This document shows positions 33,419 through 45,920 of a DNA stretch of 64,000 nt, in pieces. The DNA comes from Pseudopyrenochaeta lycopersici (taxonomy: Eukaryota; Ascomycota; Dothideomycetes; Pleosporales; Pseudopyrenochaetaceae): assembly GCA_003313425.1 (NCBI GenBank), contig NHZP01000050.1, positions 248,001 through 312,000 of the forward strand, given 5' to 3'. Positions within the stretch are counted from its first letter, which is position 1. Each line of letters opens with the position of its first letter. A program made the translations under genes and the position numbers. The notes below the pieces were generated by a model that saw only the letters and a program-made list of their open reading frames with translations, did not search any database and was not told where the DNA came from.

Positions 33419-35035
33419 TGTTGCACACTGTTTCTAATACGAGATAACGTTTCGTGCATTCAGATTCTGTAGCTAGAGCAAGATGTACTGGAAATAATCG
33501 CATTTCTGCTTTCAGTGGCTTAATGGAGTCTCAGCGTCTTTAAATATGGTGCAGAACGCTGAAGATTTTTGCAGTGATTTTGGGCGATCTAATTCCGAAA
33601 TTCGAAAGCGGAGTACAAAAAGCTCAAAAAATCGTTTACTACACAAATATCACTACCTTCACATAAAACGTAGACACTCTAATGACTTGACTAAATGATC
33701 TCGTGAGTTTCTTAAGGGCAGATCTGCATGAACGACAAGTCGGTACTCTGTATTCCTCAAGGGTGTGAAAAAGACGGAGTATATGTGACACGAGTCCAGT
33801 ATGGTTAGATTCTGTGGTATGACTCTTCCAGGTTGGCTTTTACATGAATACCAAAGGATAGCTTTAATCTCTATAAAGGCTTGCTTGGTGCTGGCAAAGC
33901 TAGCTAAAAGGCCCATGATGATGGCGCAGAAGCACTGCATTTCGGCGACGGAGAAGAAGAGTATGCGATGACCAATTTCGCCGCAGTATGTAGAAGCCAT
34001 AATCGCGAGTATTAAAATCTAGAGTTTTAATAATAGATTAGGAACTAGTAAGATTTGAAAGGTAGAAAACCTTTTAGAGAGTAGAGACTGAACATACCAA
34101 GCAAGAGTTAATTAAGTGATCTGGACGGGCTTTATCAAACCTAAACATGTAAGGATCAATGAAAGCTAACTATATTAAGGTTAACCCGGACTCCAGTTAT
34201 ATAATTGTAAAACAAACTGACTAGGTGATGATGCCATTGTCAAACTAGTTCAGCAAAAGCGCTAAAGCGTATTAAGACTTTTTTGGTTTCCAGGCGTGCG
34301 TAGGAAGTCCAAGAAACTAGCTTGTTACAGGATGAGTTCGCGAGAAATGGCGCGCCAATCTCTCCCATCTTGAGTTTAACAAGAGTATCATCTTGTCGCC
34401 ATTGGTATGATACTTGACGACAATTTCGAGTGTTTCTTGCAGTCTTCCTTCCAAGTCACTGTATGATCTTTAAAGCGCCGCGAACCAATCAATAGAATTT
34501 TTGAGAATTGTTTACACGTGGGAATTTAGGGCATAAATCAGTAATAACGATGGTAAAAATGAGACCAAGCTTCGCAACCAGGGAGGGAAGTCGCCAATTC
34601 TAATCTCCGGGGATGCAAAGGCAAATAACTCTAATAGACATGTCGACTGTAGACATGTGAATAGAGTTTATGTGTTTACAAGTTATAAACCCAGCAAAGA
34701 AGGTCCTAGTATAGGCCAAAGTCTGTAGCACGAGCCAAGGAGAGGTCGAAGGCGAGGTAGAAAATATTGCTCGGGTCCGATCTTATCCCCTGCATTCTGC
34801 TTGCGTATATTTGTGCTGCCGCTGGAGCAGTGATATTGATGCCTGTTTGTTAGGTAGAATAACATTTGACAAAGCAAAATTGGATTGTGCAAAAGAATGT
34901 GATTATTTTTATTCACTATTTATTACGAAGAGATAAGATTAGATTAAATTTGCGTAACACTACTATCAGGCATGGCTATGCATGGAATAAAGATGGAAAA
35001 TTGCTATGGAATGACGCCCTTAGCGATTTCTAAAA
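33419..35035. other. Intergenic, no supported gene
   Basis: 1.6 kb with isolated short frames (for example 113 codons at 33659-34000, minus) lacking any domain. It separates the terpenoid cluster from the P47-like gene, suggesting the cluster ends at P450-B. Confidence 0.45.
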
Positions 35036-37372
35036 TCATTTCCCGCCCTGTTTACTTTTGTCTTCTTCCTTTGGTGGATTTGGGTTCTTCGCTGAACCTT
35101 TGATTGCGTCCGGTTGTTCTAGTTTAGCAGCATCTGCCTGAGGTTGTACGTTGATCCTTTTCTTGACGTGGGTCTCGTCTGGGTTGCGAAAGTCATCGTT
35201 ACCATTATAGCCGATTGCACAAATCAGAGCACCGTCGTGGTTCATAATTGGGCTTTTAAAGAAGAAAGTTCCACTAGCTGGAAAGTAGAACTTTTGCTGC
35301 CCCGCCATATCATTTGCTAACTCTGTCTGAAGCTGCGACAAATTGCTCAAAGCGTTTGTGTAGCAGGCTTCAAGGTATGACCAATAGCTGGTCAATGTGC
35401 CTTGCTCAAGGGTGTAGCTCTTGTCTGATTTAGGGGTATCAGCTTTGACCGCTATCTGTAGACCACCGTCATCGACAGATTGCAGAGTCAATGTCATTTT
35501 CCAAGTCGCTGAGAAGTCGAGACTAAAAAAAGTGAATGAGAGGTTGAAAGTGGGGAACTGGGATATGTACTCACGTGTCATCGTCAGTCAGCATATTCTT
35601 ATTTGAATAATACAGCCTTACGTGTGACTTTCCATTGATTACAATCTCAGGACTGCCAGCCGTGAATTTCAGTGTGTTCTCACAATCAGCTGCTTCATAT
35701 TAGTGATCCAGGTACACTGGGTATGCCACGGAACTTACAAGCGATCTGACCCCAAGTTTCAACGCCCCAACCAAGGTCCCTATGACTCCATAGATTTGCC
35801 ATTCCAGGCTGATCAGAATTGTATTTGCTGCTGAACACGTAAGTGTCTTGCGTACGGTCTTTGCGCTTGAAGTCGAAGTATTTATCATCAGCATTGGGAT
35901 GGTCGGAATTGTCCCCAACCCTACAATCACAGTTCCTACCAAGATCATTAGCTCGGTTCACAATTTCTTACGAACCTCATGATCATTTATCAGTGGTAGT
36001 TGAACGTAAAGGGCTTGGTATCCCACTCCAGATAATTGTCAAGATCTTTGACTCTTGGCTCCATCGCCTTGTTGATTCGTCTGAGCTTGGGAATGAGATA
36101 AGACTCAAGGAACGTCTGCCTTGACATTGCGAAATTGCCAAAGTCCATAGAGGCTGAGTCCGATCCTTGGTCAAGCCTTCCGTCAGTCCAATTACCCTTG
36201 TATGGCAAAGTTGCGTCCATTGGCCCAGGCATTGAATGGCCATCTGTCATCTCCAAGTAGCAAAGGTAGTTAAGCCGAGCATTTCCGTCGAGACCCGACC
36301 CTACCGCTTCACTGACGTTCTTTCCGGATTCAACCCAAGGGTAGGTTTGAAGGCGGAGACCTGTTGGTGTAAACTCGGGTCGATGTTCTTTCTCTAGTTG
36401 TCTATCAGTTACAATGCGATGAACAGAAGGGTTTGAGGAGCTCACTGAGCAATTGTTGGTCCTCAGTAGTTACTGCATAACCAACGGTGTTCAATGTATA
36501 CTCAAAAAGGCCTTCAAGTAGTTGATTGAAGATCTGCGTCGCATTTTTGCGTACTCTTTCATCCCACTCCTGTTTCCAGTTAATACCTGGCAGCGTGCTC
36601 CTTTCAAAGTCAATGGCACTGGTTCCAGCTGAACAAATCATCAGCGAATGGCAAATATTTAGATATTTTAATCATACCAGCAACAGTAACCAACAAGCGG
36701 GTGACTGAGTATTGACCCGGAGGCTGAGATTCGAGCTTCTTTTTATATACCGGATCATCCGGCTTTAACTCATCGTAAGCTTATAAAGTTAACATTGTTA
36801 TCTAGAATGTCTTATGGAAGACTTACTGAGGACTACTGGTACGCCAATGCTCCAGCCAGCCACATTGAAATTCTTATAGACAGGCTTCACTTTTGGCTTC
36901 GCTGTCTCCAATTGGACCTGTTGAAAACATGTGTAAGAACAAGTTTAGCCGGTGTCGACAAGAAGCTGTATTACATACTGAAAGATCTCCGCCCTTGAAT
37001 TTCATCAGATACAAAAGCTGATTTTGGCTGCTTGGCGACCAGATGACTTGAATTACAGGAGGATCCATATGGACGTTCTTGAGAGAGCCAGTCCATAGTC
37101 CCAGGTCGAGTTCGAAGGCTTCGGTCATCTCTTTATCATCGCTGTGTGCTTTCCACAAATTTTTGACTCCAGAATTGATCATGTGCCTGAAAGTTGCGGG
37201 GTCAGACACCAAGGTATGGTCATAGGCTCATTGGGTAGCTTACTGTGTAACAGCGATAACCTGGTCATATTTTCCAAGCTAATACAAGTGGTGAGTTTGA
37301 AAATTGTTCATACGTTGATCTTGATCTGAATGCAATTGAACTCACCGAGATCTTAGTCGTCCGATCAGTCAT
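35036..37372 (-). CDS. TULIP/P47-like protein of unknown function
   Basis: Ten exons reconstructed: complement(35036..35522, 35575..35692, 35739..35935, 36006..36393, 36446..36628, 36678..36779, 36827..36917, 36979..37186, 37244..37278, 37346..37372), all in phase, giving about 611 aa. The exon ending at 36006 uses an unusual GTTCAA donor and is the least certain junction. Landmarks: N-terminal Y-D-Q-V-I-A-V-T-Q, V-H-M-D-P-P-V-I, central L-N-Y-L-C-Y-L-E-M-T-D-G, the stretch D-F-G-N-F-A-M-S-R followed by F-L-E-S-Y-L-I-P, and a C-terminal Q-K-F-Y-F-P-A-S-G-T-F-F-F-K. Order and spacing recall the lipid-binding TULIP-superfamily P47/OrfX proteins known mostly from bacteria, where they accompany secreted protein complexes. 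No signal peptide and no membrane helix. The Lys/Pro/Glu-rich end is disordered. The function in a fungus is unknown and the family call is from recall. Confidence 0.5.
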
Positions 37373-38378
37373 CTTGATAATGGTCCACAGTTATGTTCCC
37401 TGGAAGGAGAGGCGCAAGAAGCTATTGTACTCAATAACAGTATTGATTGAAATAATAAGAAATCTACCATGGAAATGTAGGTTTCTTATCCTCTTGGGTC
37501 ACACAAATACACTGTGTAAATGTGATAGCTGCAATAGATAACGCGCATTCTGGACAGCTGAAAGGCGGGCCGAGCACTCCATCACATGCATGGCGTTCTA
37601 CAACGAGCTGACCCTACATCCGTACAGTCTCGCCGGCTCTTCGATTTCAGAATGGGCCTCAGCAGTAAAGCTGAAAGTGGTGAGGCACCAAAATAAGCTT
37701 AGTTTCCTTGTCAAGATGCATCAGCAAGAGATCCGGCTACTATCTAGACTGGAGTGAGGTGAAAATAATTGCCGAATTCGAACAATTTAGACACCAATGC
37801 TTAATTGAGCTAACTTTCATTCCACGTTCGCGTGCAGCGGCCCGCCCTATTACATGTGGCAAAGCGGTGAGTGGAGCTGCAAGTCATACGGGCGGGCCGA
37901 GTCTGGCCCCACCTCAGCTCCACCGTAATGTTGAACACACCTTTGCATCTAACGTACATGGCAAGCGAGCGGGCCATGTAACGTGTTCCACCACCACGCG
38001 CACGTCCCTACAGCTCGCACGCGTTCTGCAAAATCTATACCCTCTCTATCTTAATATATAATAGTGCTATAACTCTAAATTTTATATATATTATAAATAC
38101 ATATAGTAGCTATAATTTAAAAAAAGAACTAGTTATATTAAGCTCTTATTTTTAAAGTTATTTAGCTTTTATTATTTAGCTTAAATTAGCTATATTCTTT
38201 AATATTTTTAAATCTATTAATAATTAAAGTACTAGAATTTAAAAATAGATTTAATATATAAAAAACTAAAAAATACTAAGTTTTTAAGGTATAAAATAGT
38301 TTATATACTAAGTTATTTAGCTCCTAAAAAACTTAAAAACTTACTAAAATAAAATATACTAAAAGTATAATATATAGT
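37373..38378. other. Transition from ordinary to AT-rich DNA
   Basis: Up to about 38,040 the sequence is GC-balanced with no gene; GCGGGCCGAG occurs twice (near 37,566 and 37,891). From about 38,041 it turns abruptly AT-rich with TA-dominated words, the left flank into which the copia element inserted. It is probably an older degraded repeat. Confidence 0.45.
38374..38378. repeat. Target-site duplication of copia element, left copy
   Basis: ATAGT directly precedes the 5' LTR and recurs directly after the 3' LTR at 43798-43802, a 5-bp duplication as Ty1/copia integrases produce. Confidence 0.85.
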
Positions 38379-38501
38379 TGTTAGCTAACACGGTTAGCTC
38401 CTCACGTGCTCTGTTATATAAGCATCCACAGGGTATATAGTTCCCTTGTGTCTCATTTGATAGCAATTAACCTAGTTCCTCCTGCCTACTGCCCGCCAAC
38501 A
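38379..38501 (+). repeat. 5' LTR of copia element
   Basis: 123 bp, TG...CA ends. Carries three RIP-type transitions relative to the 3' copy. A TATATAAG-like box near 38,415 (TTATATAAGC) may be the element promoter. Confidence 0.9.
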
Positions 38502-38718
38502 GTTATGAGCCCGGTTTGCACCTCCTAAGCTACGTAACTCTGCACGAATATAGCTTTAGACGCGTAACTAATAATAACTACGTTTACTTTTACCTATTAT
38601 GTCTATTAACAGCTAGGTTAGCGTTAAAGACCTATATAGTTAATAAGTATTACTATTTAACTAGAACTGTTACTCTCCGTATAGAGATTAGTTTAGTGAT
38701 TAATTACTAAGATCACGA

Positions 38719-41700
38719 TGTTATATAACGACGCAGGAGTTACACGAGTAACTGTTTTACTAGATAAACTAGCTGACTAGGAGTCGTAGTTCTAGCTACG
38801 ACGAGAGAAAGCTATCGTAGATAGCATTTAGAAGTACCACGACATCTTAAAACTAAAGGATAAGCTACTAAAGCTTAGAGAACTAACTAGACTGTTACCT
38901 AGTAATATACGGCTAGGAGCGATAGAGATTAGCTAGCTAGACGCAGCTAAAAAGGCATTATATAGTAATCTCCTTTAAGACTAGAGATATAAAAGAGTAG
39001 AGTATATAAAACTTAAGCAGAAGGATAGTAAGCTCCTTCTTAATATTAGCCGTATAATTACTACTTAACACCTTTACCTTATTAGCAGAAAAGATAAGGC
39101 GTATAATTAACTAGTTACTCTTAAGAAGTAGTTTACGCTAACAGCTGCCTTATAAAGTAGAGAGCTAACTATTAAATATTAAGCTCTATAGGACAGTTCT
39201 TAGAGCTAAGATCTTAAGTAATAGCTTAATAACTAGATTTATATTACTAACTAAGGCGGGGAGGCAGGTCTCCCTAAAATAACAGGTTATTAAGCTTAAG
39301 AGGATTTCCTAACATCTATTAGGACGATTACCCCTAAATAGGCAGCATCGTCGCACTATAACCTTATTAAAAAGGAGACCTTAGATAAGATAAATAAGAT
39401 TTAACCTCTAGTAGACTATATAGCTTAGTTCAGAGTCTATTATTAACGAATTAGGCCTAGTATAACGTCGCTTAGCACGTTTGTAACACTTAGTGTTTTA
39501 AACAGAACAGACTAGAAAGACTAGAAGGAGCAGAGATTATTAAAATTATCTTATAAGCTAGAATGTCTCTGCAGAGGTATGCATTAGTATAGGGAGTGCT
39601 GGTACCTGTTTCTAGATCATCTAAAGAGACTAGAGAGCTTTCGACCTGTTAAAGCTGTATAGGATAGGATAGCTAAGGCCTTAAAGAACCTAGAGCAGGT
39701 TAAAAGGATTAATAAGCTCCTCGCTCGTTATAGTAAGAAAATTAAGGGCGTGGATAAGCTAATAAGCCTTAACGGTGGAAAGGAGAGCTAAGGGGGCAGT
39801 TTTGCGACCTACAGCTCTTTCTCTGTCACCTAGGTGCAACTAAAAACGCTGCTAACGATTATTAATTAATAGATCCTTAACCTAGGCTTAAACATCTATA
39901 TATGCAATTTAAGGAGGTTTAGCTGGCGAGAGACAAGGCAGGCTACAGCCTAGGAAACAGTGCTTGCAGGAGACTCAATTCTAGCAATACAGGCCTAGGG
40001 AGAGGTCGTGTTCAAGGTCAATTAACTACCTAGAATAAGTTAGATTAAGCTAACTAATATAGCCCTTATAGAATGCTTCTTTACAAACGTTATAAGCCTC
40101 TTAAGATGCTGAGAGATAGGCATTTAGTTCGACTCAGGACGAGATGTTATATATAAGCAGCATCCGTCAAACGTCACATGCCTACTCAGGTATAGAGAAG
40201 GACACTGGATCGTTGATACTAACAAGAACAATCGTCCAGCACTGAGTAGCTTCGCAACAGCTCTTTAAGGAGCGTACAAGGTCTCACAGGAAGATTAACG
40301 TCCAATTGCCGCATCTCATGTTAAAGCTTATAAGATATTTACACACGCGAGCAAGGAGGCGATCGACTACTTAAATGCAAACTTACGAGGAATCAACCTT
40401 AAGCAAGGAGCTCAAGCACCGCAGCTGCGAGAATGCGAGACCTGCATTAAGTCAAAATCGACAGCTCAGGTCAGCAGGCGTTAATTAGACGATCGAGCTA
40501 CAAGGCCTTTCTATAAGATTATAGTTAATCTCGTATAGCTAATCCTAATAGGAGAAACGTGCTATAACAGAGATCGTTACCTCCTGTATACTATATGCGA
40601 GTTCTTAAGGTAGCATAAGGCGACGACTCTTACTAATAAAATACTACCTGTTATAATAGCAGCGTTATAAGCGCTGATAAATAAGATTGAACGCTAGCAT
40701 AGACATACTATCGTTATCCTTAAGGTTAACAGCGATTACAGATATAGCTTACAGCTCTATAAGATCGCGAGGCAGGCTAGCCTTAAGGTTAAGCTTTGAG
40801 CCCCTAACACGCCTAAACAGCTAGGAGCCGTAGAGTAAGTAGAGAACGTAATTATAACGAGAGCAAGATTACTTTAAATTAAGGCAGGACTACTAAAGTT
40901 GCTGTTAAATAAGCTAGCAGTTACAGCAGCTCGAATCGTTAATGTTACTCCTACTAAGTTAATTGCATAGAAGACGCTATATAAGCTAGTCTATAGCAGG
41001 CAGCCTTTAGTTGCCTATTTCTTACAGATAGGCTGTAAAGCCTATATCCTAAATAAGAAGCTAAAGAAAGTAGATAAGCTTAAGTCTTATATATTTATAG
41101 GATACCTTATAGGGTACGACTTAACAAATATCTTCCGCGTCTAGCTGCTAAAGAAGAGCTAGGTAATACGCGTAAGAGACGAAATATTTTAGAAGAACAG
41201 CCTTTTTAACAACTATAAGAAAGCTAAGAGAGAAGCTATTATATAAGAAGATATTAACTATCTTAACATACCTTAGGTACAGGAGATAGAGGCTAATTAA
41301 GAGATACTGTAGAACCAGAGGCATCAGCTTAACGATAAGACAGCTCGTTCTACAGAGATAGCTAAAAATAACATAGTAGCAGAGTTCTATAAGGACTAGG
41401 ACTTTCTACTAACACTAGAACTATTAGATCGTGGTGCTGTACTACCTTAACAGGAGGCAGATAATAATAGAGAACTAGACTAAGCTACAGAGCTAGTAGA
41501 ACAAGTCAGTGCTAAAGATTAAGGCACTAAGGAACAGGTTTAAGAACAGCTGCTTAATGAGCTGCAGACACATTATAAGGATGACACATCTACAGTCACA
41601 AGTAGACTAGACGGACTAAGTAGGCCAGATAGACCACTTAGGCCAGCTGCAACAGGCAGGCGAGGCCAACCACAAAAGCTACTATCTAAGTGGCCTAGAG

Positions 41701-43660
41701 GATAGAGTAATACAGACAACTATGTACCAGATTGTTAGTAGAATAACGCACCTAGGATGACTAATCCTGCTATCAGGAGTAGCAGTAACATTGTAGAAGG
41801 GAAGAGAGCTAGGAAGCCAGCTAACCAGGCCCTAGCTACATACTACAGAGTATTCGCAGTAGCATTGAATCTAACAGCTCCTTTAAAGCTCACAGGTGAG
41901 ATGCCTAGGTTAAGGCTATATTGTGACTAACTGCCAGAGCTGCCAAAGCGATAGAAGGAAGTAAAGGATTATCTATTCAGTGCTAAGTTTAGAGAGGCAG
42001 TACGAGCAGAGCTTAATAGCTACTAGTTAAAAGATTGCTTCAAGCGTACAGAGGTTACTGTAACGACAGCAGATGCTGAGGTTCTACCCCTAATATAGGT
42101 GTTCTTATACAAGTTTAATAAAGACAGGTACCTATATAAGTTTAAGGCGCGTATATACGTACGAGGAGACCTGCAGGAGGCATAGGGTAAGACGTATACT
42201 ATAACGTTAGCTATTAAGGTCTTTTAATCTCTTATAGCACTAGCAGCAGTATTTAACCTAAAGATATTTTAGTTTAATGCCCTAAACGCCTTTCTTAACG
42301 CTTAACTACTACGTAAGATATACTATTATACGCCTAAAGGGTTTACAGATAAGTTTAGTAAGCTTCTTAAGCTTTAGCGAGCGCTCTATAGCCTTAAGGA
42401 AGCACTACTACTATAGTACTAGGAGCTCTTATTAACCTTAAAGAAGCTTAGGTTAAGGCCTGTGCTAGGAGCACCGTGCCTATACACGAACAACCGTCTG
42501 ATCGTCTTTTTCTATGTGGACGATATCGTCGTCCTCGTCTATCCGCTCAATATAAGCTACTACCAGACGTTTAAGTAACAGATGCTTAGAATGTACAAGA
42601 TCCGTGAGCTAGGCGAGCTGAAGTAGTTCCTTAGCATCCATATAATCCGCGAGGAGCTTACTTAATTAATCTACCTAGTACAGGACTTATTTATTAATAA
42701 GATTGCAGTAAAGTTTACCCTAAGGTCTAGCGTGAGATGCCTAGACGTACCCCTAAGGGACAACGTCCTCCTGCCTTTAACAGAGGATTTAAGTGCTGCT
42801 TGAACATAAAAGTATTAGTAGCTAGTTAGATTACTAGCGTATATATTAACATTAACGAGACCAGACATCGCGAGAGCGCACTTAATCCTTGCACGCTACC
42901 TACAGAATCTAGGGTAAAAGCACCTGCACGCTGCTAACTATATTTGGAGATACCTAATAGGCATAAAGTACCTAGCTATTTAAGCGTTAGGGGACATCTA
43001 GTACAGTATAACTAGCATTACATTACTAGCTTAGTAGGAGCTAGACTAAGAACCTCTCTTTTATAGTGTATTAGATGCGGCCTTCGCAGATAAGCCTAAA
43101 ACTCGCTAAAGCTCTTAAGGCTACATCTTTAAACTATATAGACTGCCTATTAACTAGAAGGTAACAGTCTAACAATTAGTTATAAAATTAACTACTAAGG
43201 CTAAGCTACTATCTCTATCCCTTACAGGATTAGAGATAGAATAGTAGCAACGCTTCTTTTAAGCTATTTAATTTAACCCTAAGTTTACACTAGCACTATA
43301 GTGTGATAACTAGCAGACTATCTTAATTGTGATAAAGGCAGTTAATAAGCTTCAGACGAAGCTAAAGCATATAGACGTACATTATTATTAGTTACGTCAG
43401 GAGGTAGCAGAAGGTAGACTGCAGGTAGACTAGAAGGCTACTACAGAGATGCCAGCTGATAGCCTTACAAAGATCCTTAGTTAACAGAAGCACGCTGACT
43501 TCGTACGCTAGCTAGGACTAAGTGACCTATCAAGGATTCGAGAGGAATCAGAGAGTACTGCTCTCAGTCTGCAGGACCTGGGGGGGTGGTACTACCAACT
43601 ACAGTAGAGGCAGATGCTTAAGGACCTTCATTTACAGCTTTCGTTGCTCTTCATTCACTC
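38719..43660 (+). pseudogene. copia gag-pol polyprotein, stop-riddled
   Basis: Conceptual reading from the ATG at 38719 passes through many in-frame TAG/TAA codons. Recognisable parts: gag-like start (38.7-39.8 kb), protease region with D-S-G (near 40,130), integrase core (about 40.4-41.2 kb) with G-A-V-E, reverse transcriptase (about 42.0-42.8 kb) with intact active site Y-V-D-D at 42513-42524, and RNase H with the A-R-P-D-I-A-R-A-H segment (about 42.9-43.5 kb) ending with the D-S-L-T-K motif. No full-length product is possible without removing dozens of stops. Confidence 0.85.
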
Positions 43661-43674
43661 AAGCTAGGGGGGTG

Positions 43675-43797
43675 TGTTAGCCAACACGGTTAGCTCCTCA
43701 CGTGCTCTGTTATATAAGCATCCACAGGGTATATAGTTCCCTTGTGTCTCATTTGATAGCAATCAACCTAGTTCCTCCTGCCTGCTGCCCGCCAACA
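43675..43797 (+). repeat. 3' LTR of copia element
   Basis: 123 bp, TGTTAGCC...CCAACA. It retains the presumed ancestral C/C/G at the three sites mutated in the 5' LTR. Confidence 0.9.
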
Positions 43798-44884
43798 ATA
43801 GTATATATACTTAGGTATAAAAGATAAAATATTAATTATACTATCTAAAATAATACTTATATATAATACTAACTAAAAATTATTATATATAGCTATTAAT
43901 ATATCTTAATCTTTACTAAAAAAAATTATAATAATTTAAAGTTTACTAAAATAAATAATGTTGCAGTATATAACGCCTTCAATCTCAGCGAGCAAGAGAT
44001 TAGTCTTTTGCTTGCGACAGAAGTTTTCTATAATAAGGGGTTTACGTAAGTTAATATTTAAAATACACCTGTTAAGTCTTAAGATATACCTATACCTTAA
44101 CTTAAGCGTGTAGTAGTAGTAATAGCTTCTAAGGCTTAGAAAGATCTTAGCTTACATAAGAGAAAGCAGCGTAATAGAATATAGAATTAATAAGATAACG
44201 TTTACATAAGCTACTAGAGATACCGCAGTGCAGCTATATTTATTATTTTGTAATTTATTTTCTTACTAGTAGAGATTAGGGCTAGCACTAGAGACAAATC
44301 TTAAAGTAGGGACAAATCTCAGAAACGTAGGGACGAATCTCAGAAACGTAGGGACAAATCTCAGAAACGTAGGGACAAATCTCAGCAGCCCTAAAATGTA
44401 CATGCTCAACCTTTTATTGTTGCCCCGCCCGCTATAATTAGAAGTGATTAGCTGCGACGGCGGCGATTAAATCTCTTTACTCCTCTCAACCTTATTTGCA
44501 GACAAGTTCTCACTCTAAAGTTTAGCTCTTTAGTCCTTAGATATAACGGAGTCAAATCATGCAGCGTTCGTCTCTAAAATGAAGCCCTTCCGCTTCCGCG
44601 ACTACTATAATACCGAATGGGAAAGTAAGAATAGAGGAAGAAAAGAAGAACATGTTAGAGCATACGAGATTGCGATTGGTTAGCCGCGTGATATAGGATA
44701 TAATTCAGTGTAATGTTGTTGCGTAATGTTTCCTAGCTGATCTTGCCAAAGGTTCCTCTTCACTATTCGGCCACGCGCCAGCTCATCTAACACACCATAG
44801 TGTGGGGGTGTATTATAATAAAGACCTAGACGGTTGAATCACCTCACAGTGATAGCAATCGTGCTAGCCTTCCTCGTCGTCCCC
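43798..44884. other. AT-rich right flank of copia, with a possible degraded transposase tail
   Basis: After the ATAGT duplication (43798-43802) comes TA-rich sequence continuing the interrupted host repeat. From about 43,960 to 44,270 a decayed frame with Asn-Leu-Ser-Glu-Gln-Glu-like content and Lys/Arg-rich end could be the tail of a pogo-type transposase ORF, but this is weak. A 21-bp tandem repeat follows. From about 44,400 base composition returns toward normal. Confidence 0.35.
44289..44390. repeat. 21-bp tandem repeat
   Basis: Four adjacent units of TAGGGACAAATCTCAGAAACG type begin at 44307, 44328, 44349 and 44370 (the last diverges at its end). A degenerate unit precedes them at 44289. 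Adjacent direct units without spacers make this a minisatellite, not a CRISPR array. Confidence 0.85.
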
Positions 44885-45586
44885 TCAACAGCTCACATTC
44901 GCAGTACTTGACAGCATTAACAACCCAATAATCATCCCATACAACCCTAACCGCCTTGTCAGCCAACGTCTCCTTACCGCTTACCACGGATCTTAATCTA
45001 CGACTTACCAAGCACCTCCGCAAAAATCATAATCAACATCATGCCCACGAACATTCTCGGCTGCTGACAAGTCGCCCTTACTCCCGCGTCTCCTGTAATC
45101 CCAATCGCAAAGCCCGCACCCAGCCCGCACATGCCGACAGCGAGGCCGGCGCCGAGATGTGTGAAGGAGGTAAAAAGGTGGGTTTGGGGTTTCAGGGAGT
45201 TGGCAATCATAACGGAGATGACGAGGGAGTAGATGGCAAGGATGCCAGCCATGACTACAGGGATGGAATCTTTATTGCTGGTAAGTGATTGTAGTAAATG
45301 GAGGATGAGAGGTACTAACTCCGGACAATCATGTCTGGACGAAGGACGCCTGCTGCAGAGACGCCGATTCCAGCCTTCGCAGTTCCATATGCGGCTCCGA
45401 GAACGCCAAATATAATGGCGCACGCGCAACCCATATTGCTGAAAAAGGGCTACATCCCAGGCAATTAGTCATCTGATGGAGACTTTGGCGGGGGCTACCT
45501 ACTGCGTAAACAGGACTAGAAGAAAAAGTTCCATAAGTAGAGTTCAATACAACGTTTGAAATGCGGTGGAATGCCTTACCAAACAT
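44885..45586 (-). CDS. V-type H+-ATPase proteolipid subunit c (Vma3-like), divergent copy
   Basis: Four exons: complement(44885..44946, 45009..45269, 45320..45449, 45503..45586), introns 50-62 nt, all in phase, giving about 178 aa. It has four hydrophobic helices in two repeats: [10 protein letters not shown] / [11 protein letters not shown], then [17 protein letters not shown] and I-F-A-E-V-L-G-L-Y-G. The essential proton-carrying Glu (Glu156 here) in F-A-E-V-L-G is present, and the C-terminus ends in Cys as in Vma3. The protein forms the rotating membrane ring of the vacuolar proton pump. Several normally conserved positions differ, so this looks like a diverged paralogue rather than the housekeeping gene. 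The N-terminal ~20 residues (start 45586) are uncertain. No RIP stops occur although transposons flank it on both sides. Confidence 0.8.
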
Positions 45587-45920
45587 CTGATGGATACATC
45601 TTGGTGCCTTGCAGCTACTGATAGAGTGCAGCGAAGGAGCCTTATCTGACTTCCTTTTCAACTAGTTTGCTGCCTAGATTGTCGATGAATCGGACCTTTA
45701 GGGGAGAACGCGTAATGTCTCGCATTATACGACATCTGGCGTGGCGCTATAGAGCACGCTGCTTACATAGAGGTGATTTCATTGGTCCGAAAACGGTTGC
45801 CTACATGGCAGTGAACCAACAAGTTAGCGTTCTAACCTGGATTTTTCTTGCCTCTTTTGTCCTAGTCCCGGATCCGATTCCGACCTTACCCCTGCACTTG
45901 CCCCTTTAGGTAGACCTTAC
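45587..45920. other. Short intergenic to transposon end
   Basis: Upstream region of the V-ATPase gene. An 80-codon plus-strand frame here has no domain. Confidence 0.4.

Larger units (their letters stand above)
38379..43797 (+). mobile_element. Complete Ty1/copia LTR retrotransposon, RIP-inactivated
   Basis: 5,419 bp bounded by 123-bp LTRs (TGTTAG...CCAACA) and flanked by ATAGT duplications. A polypurine tract (AAGCTAGGGGGG) precedes the 3' LTR. The two LTRs differ at three sites only, each C-to-T or G-to-A in a CpA/TpG context on the 5' copy. The inner reading frame has many TAG/TAA codons where Gln or Trp is expected, the signature of RIP. Domain order integrase before reverse transcriptase identifies the copia superfamily. 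Confidence 0.92.

Noticed and set aside
33659..34000. 113-codon minus-strand frame as a cluster gene
   Set aside because: No recognisable domain or exon connection; lies in AT-rich intergenic DNA.
44289..44390. CRISPR-like repeated units
   Set aside because: Units are directly adjacent with no spacers and the genome is fungal.
45329..45661. 110-aa minus-strand frame as a separate gene
   Set aside because: Its useful part is exon 1 of the V-ATPase subunit gene; the rest is read through an intron in the wrong frame.
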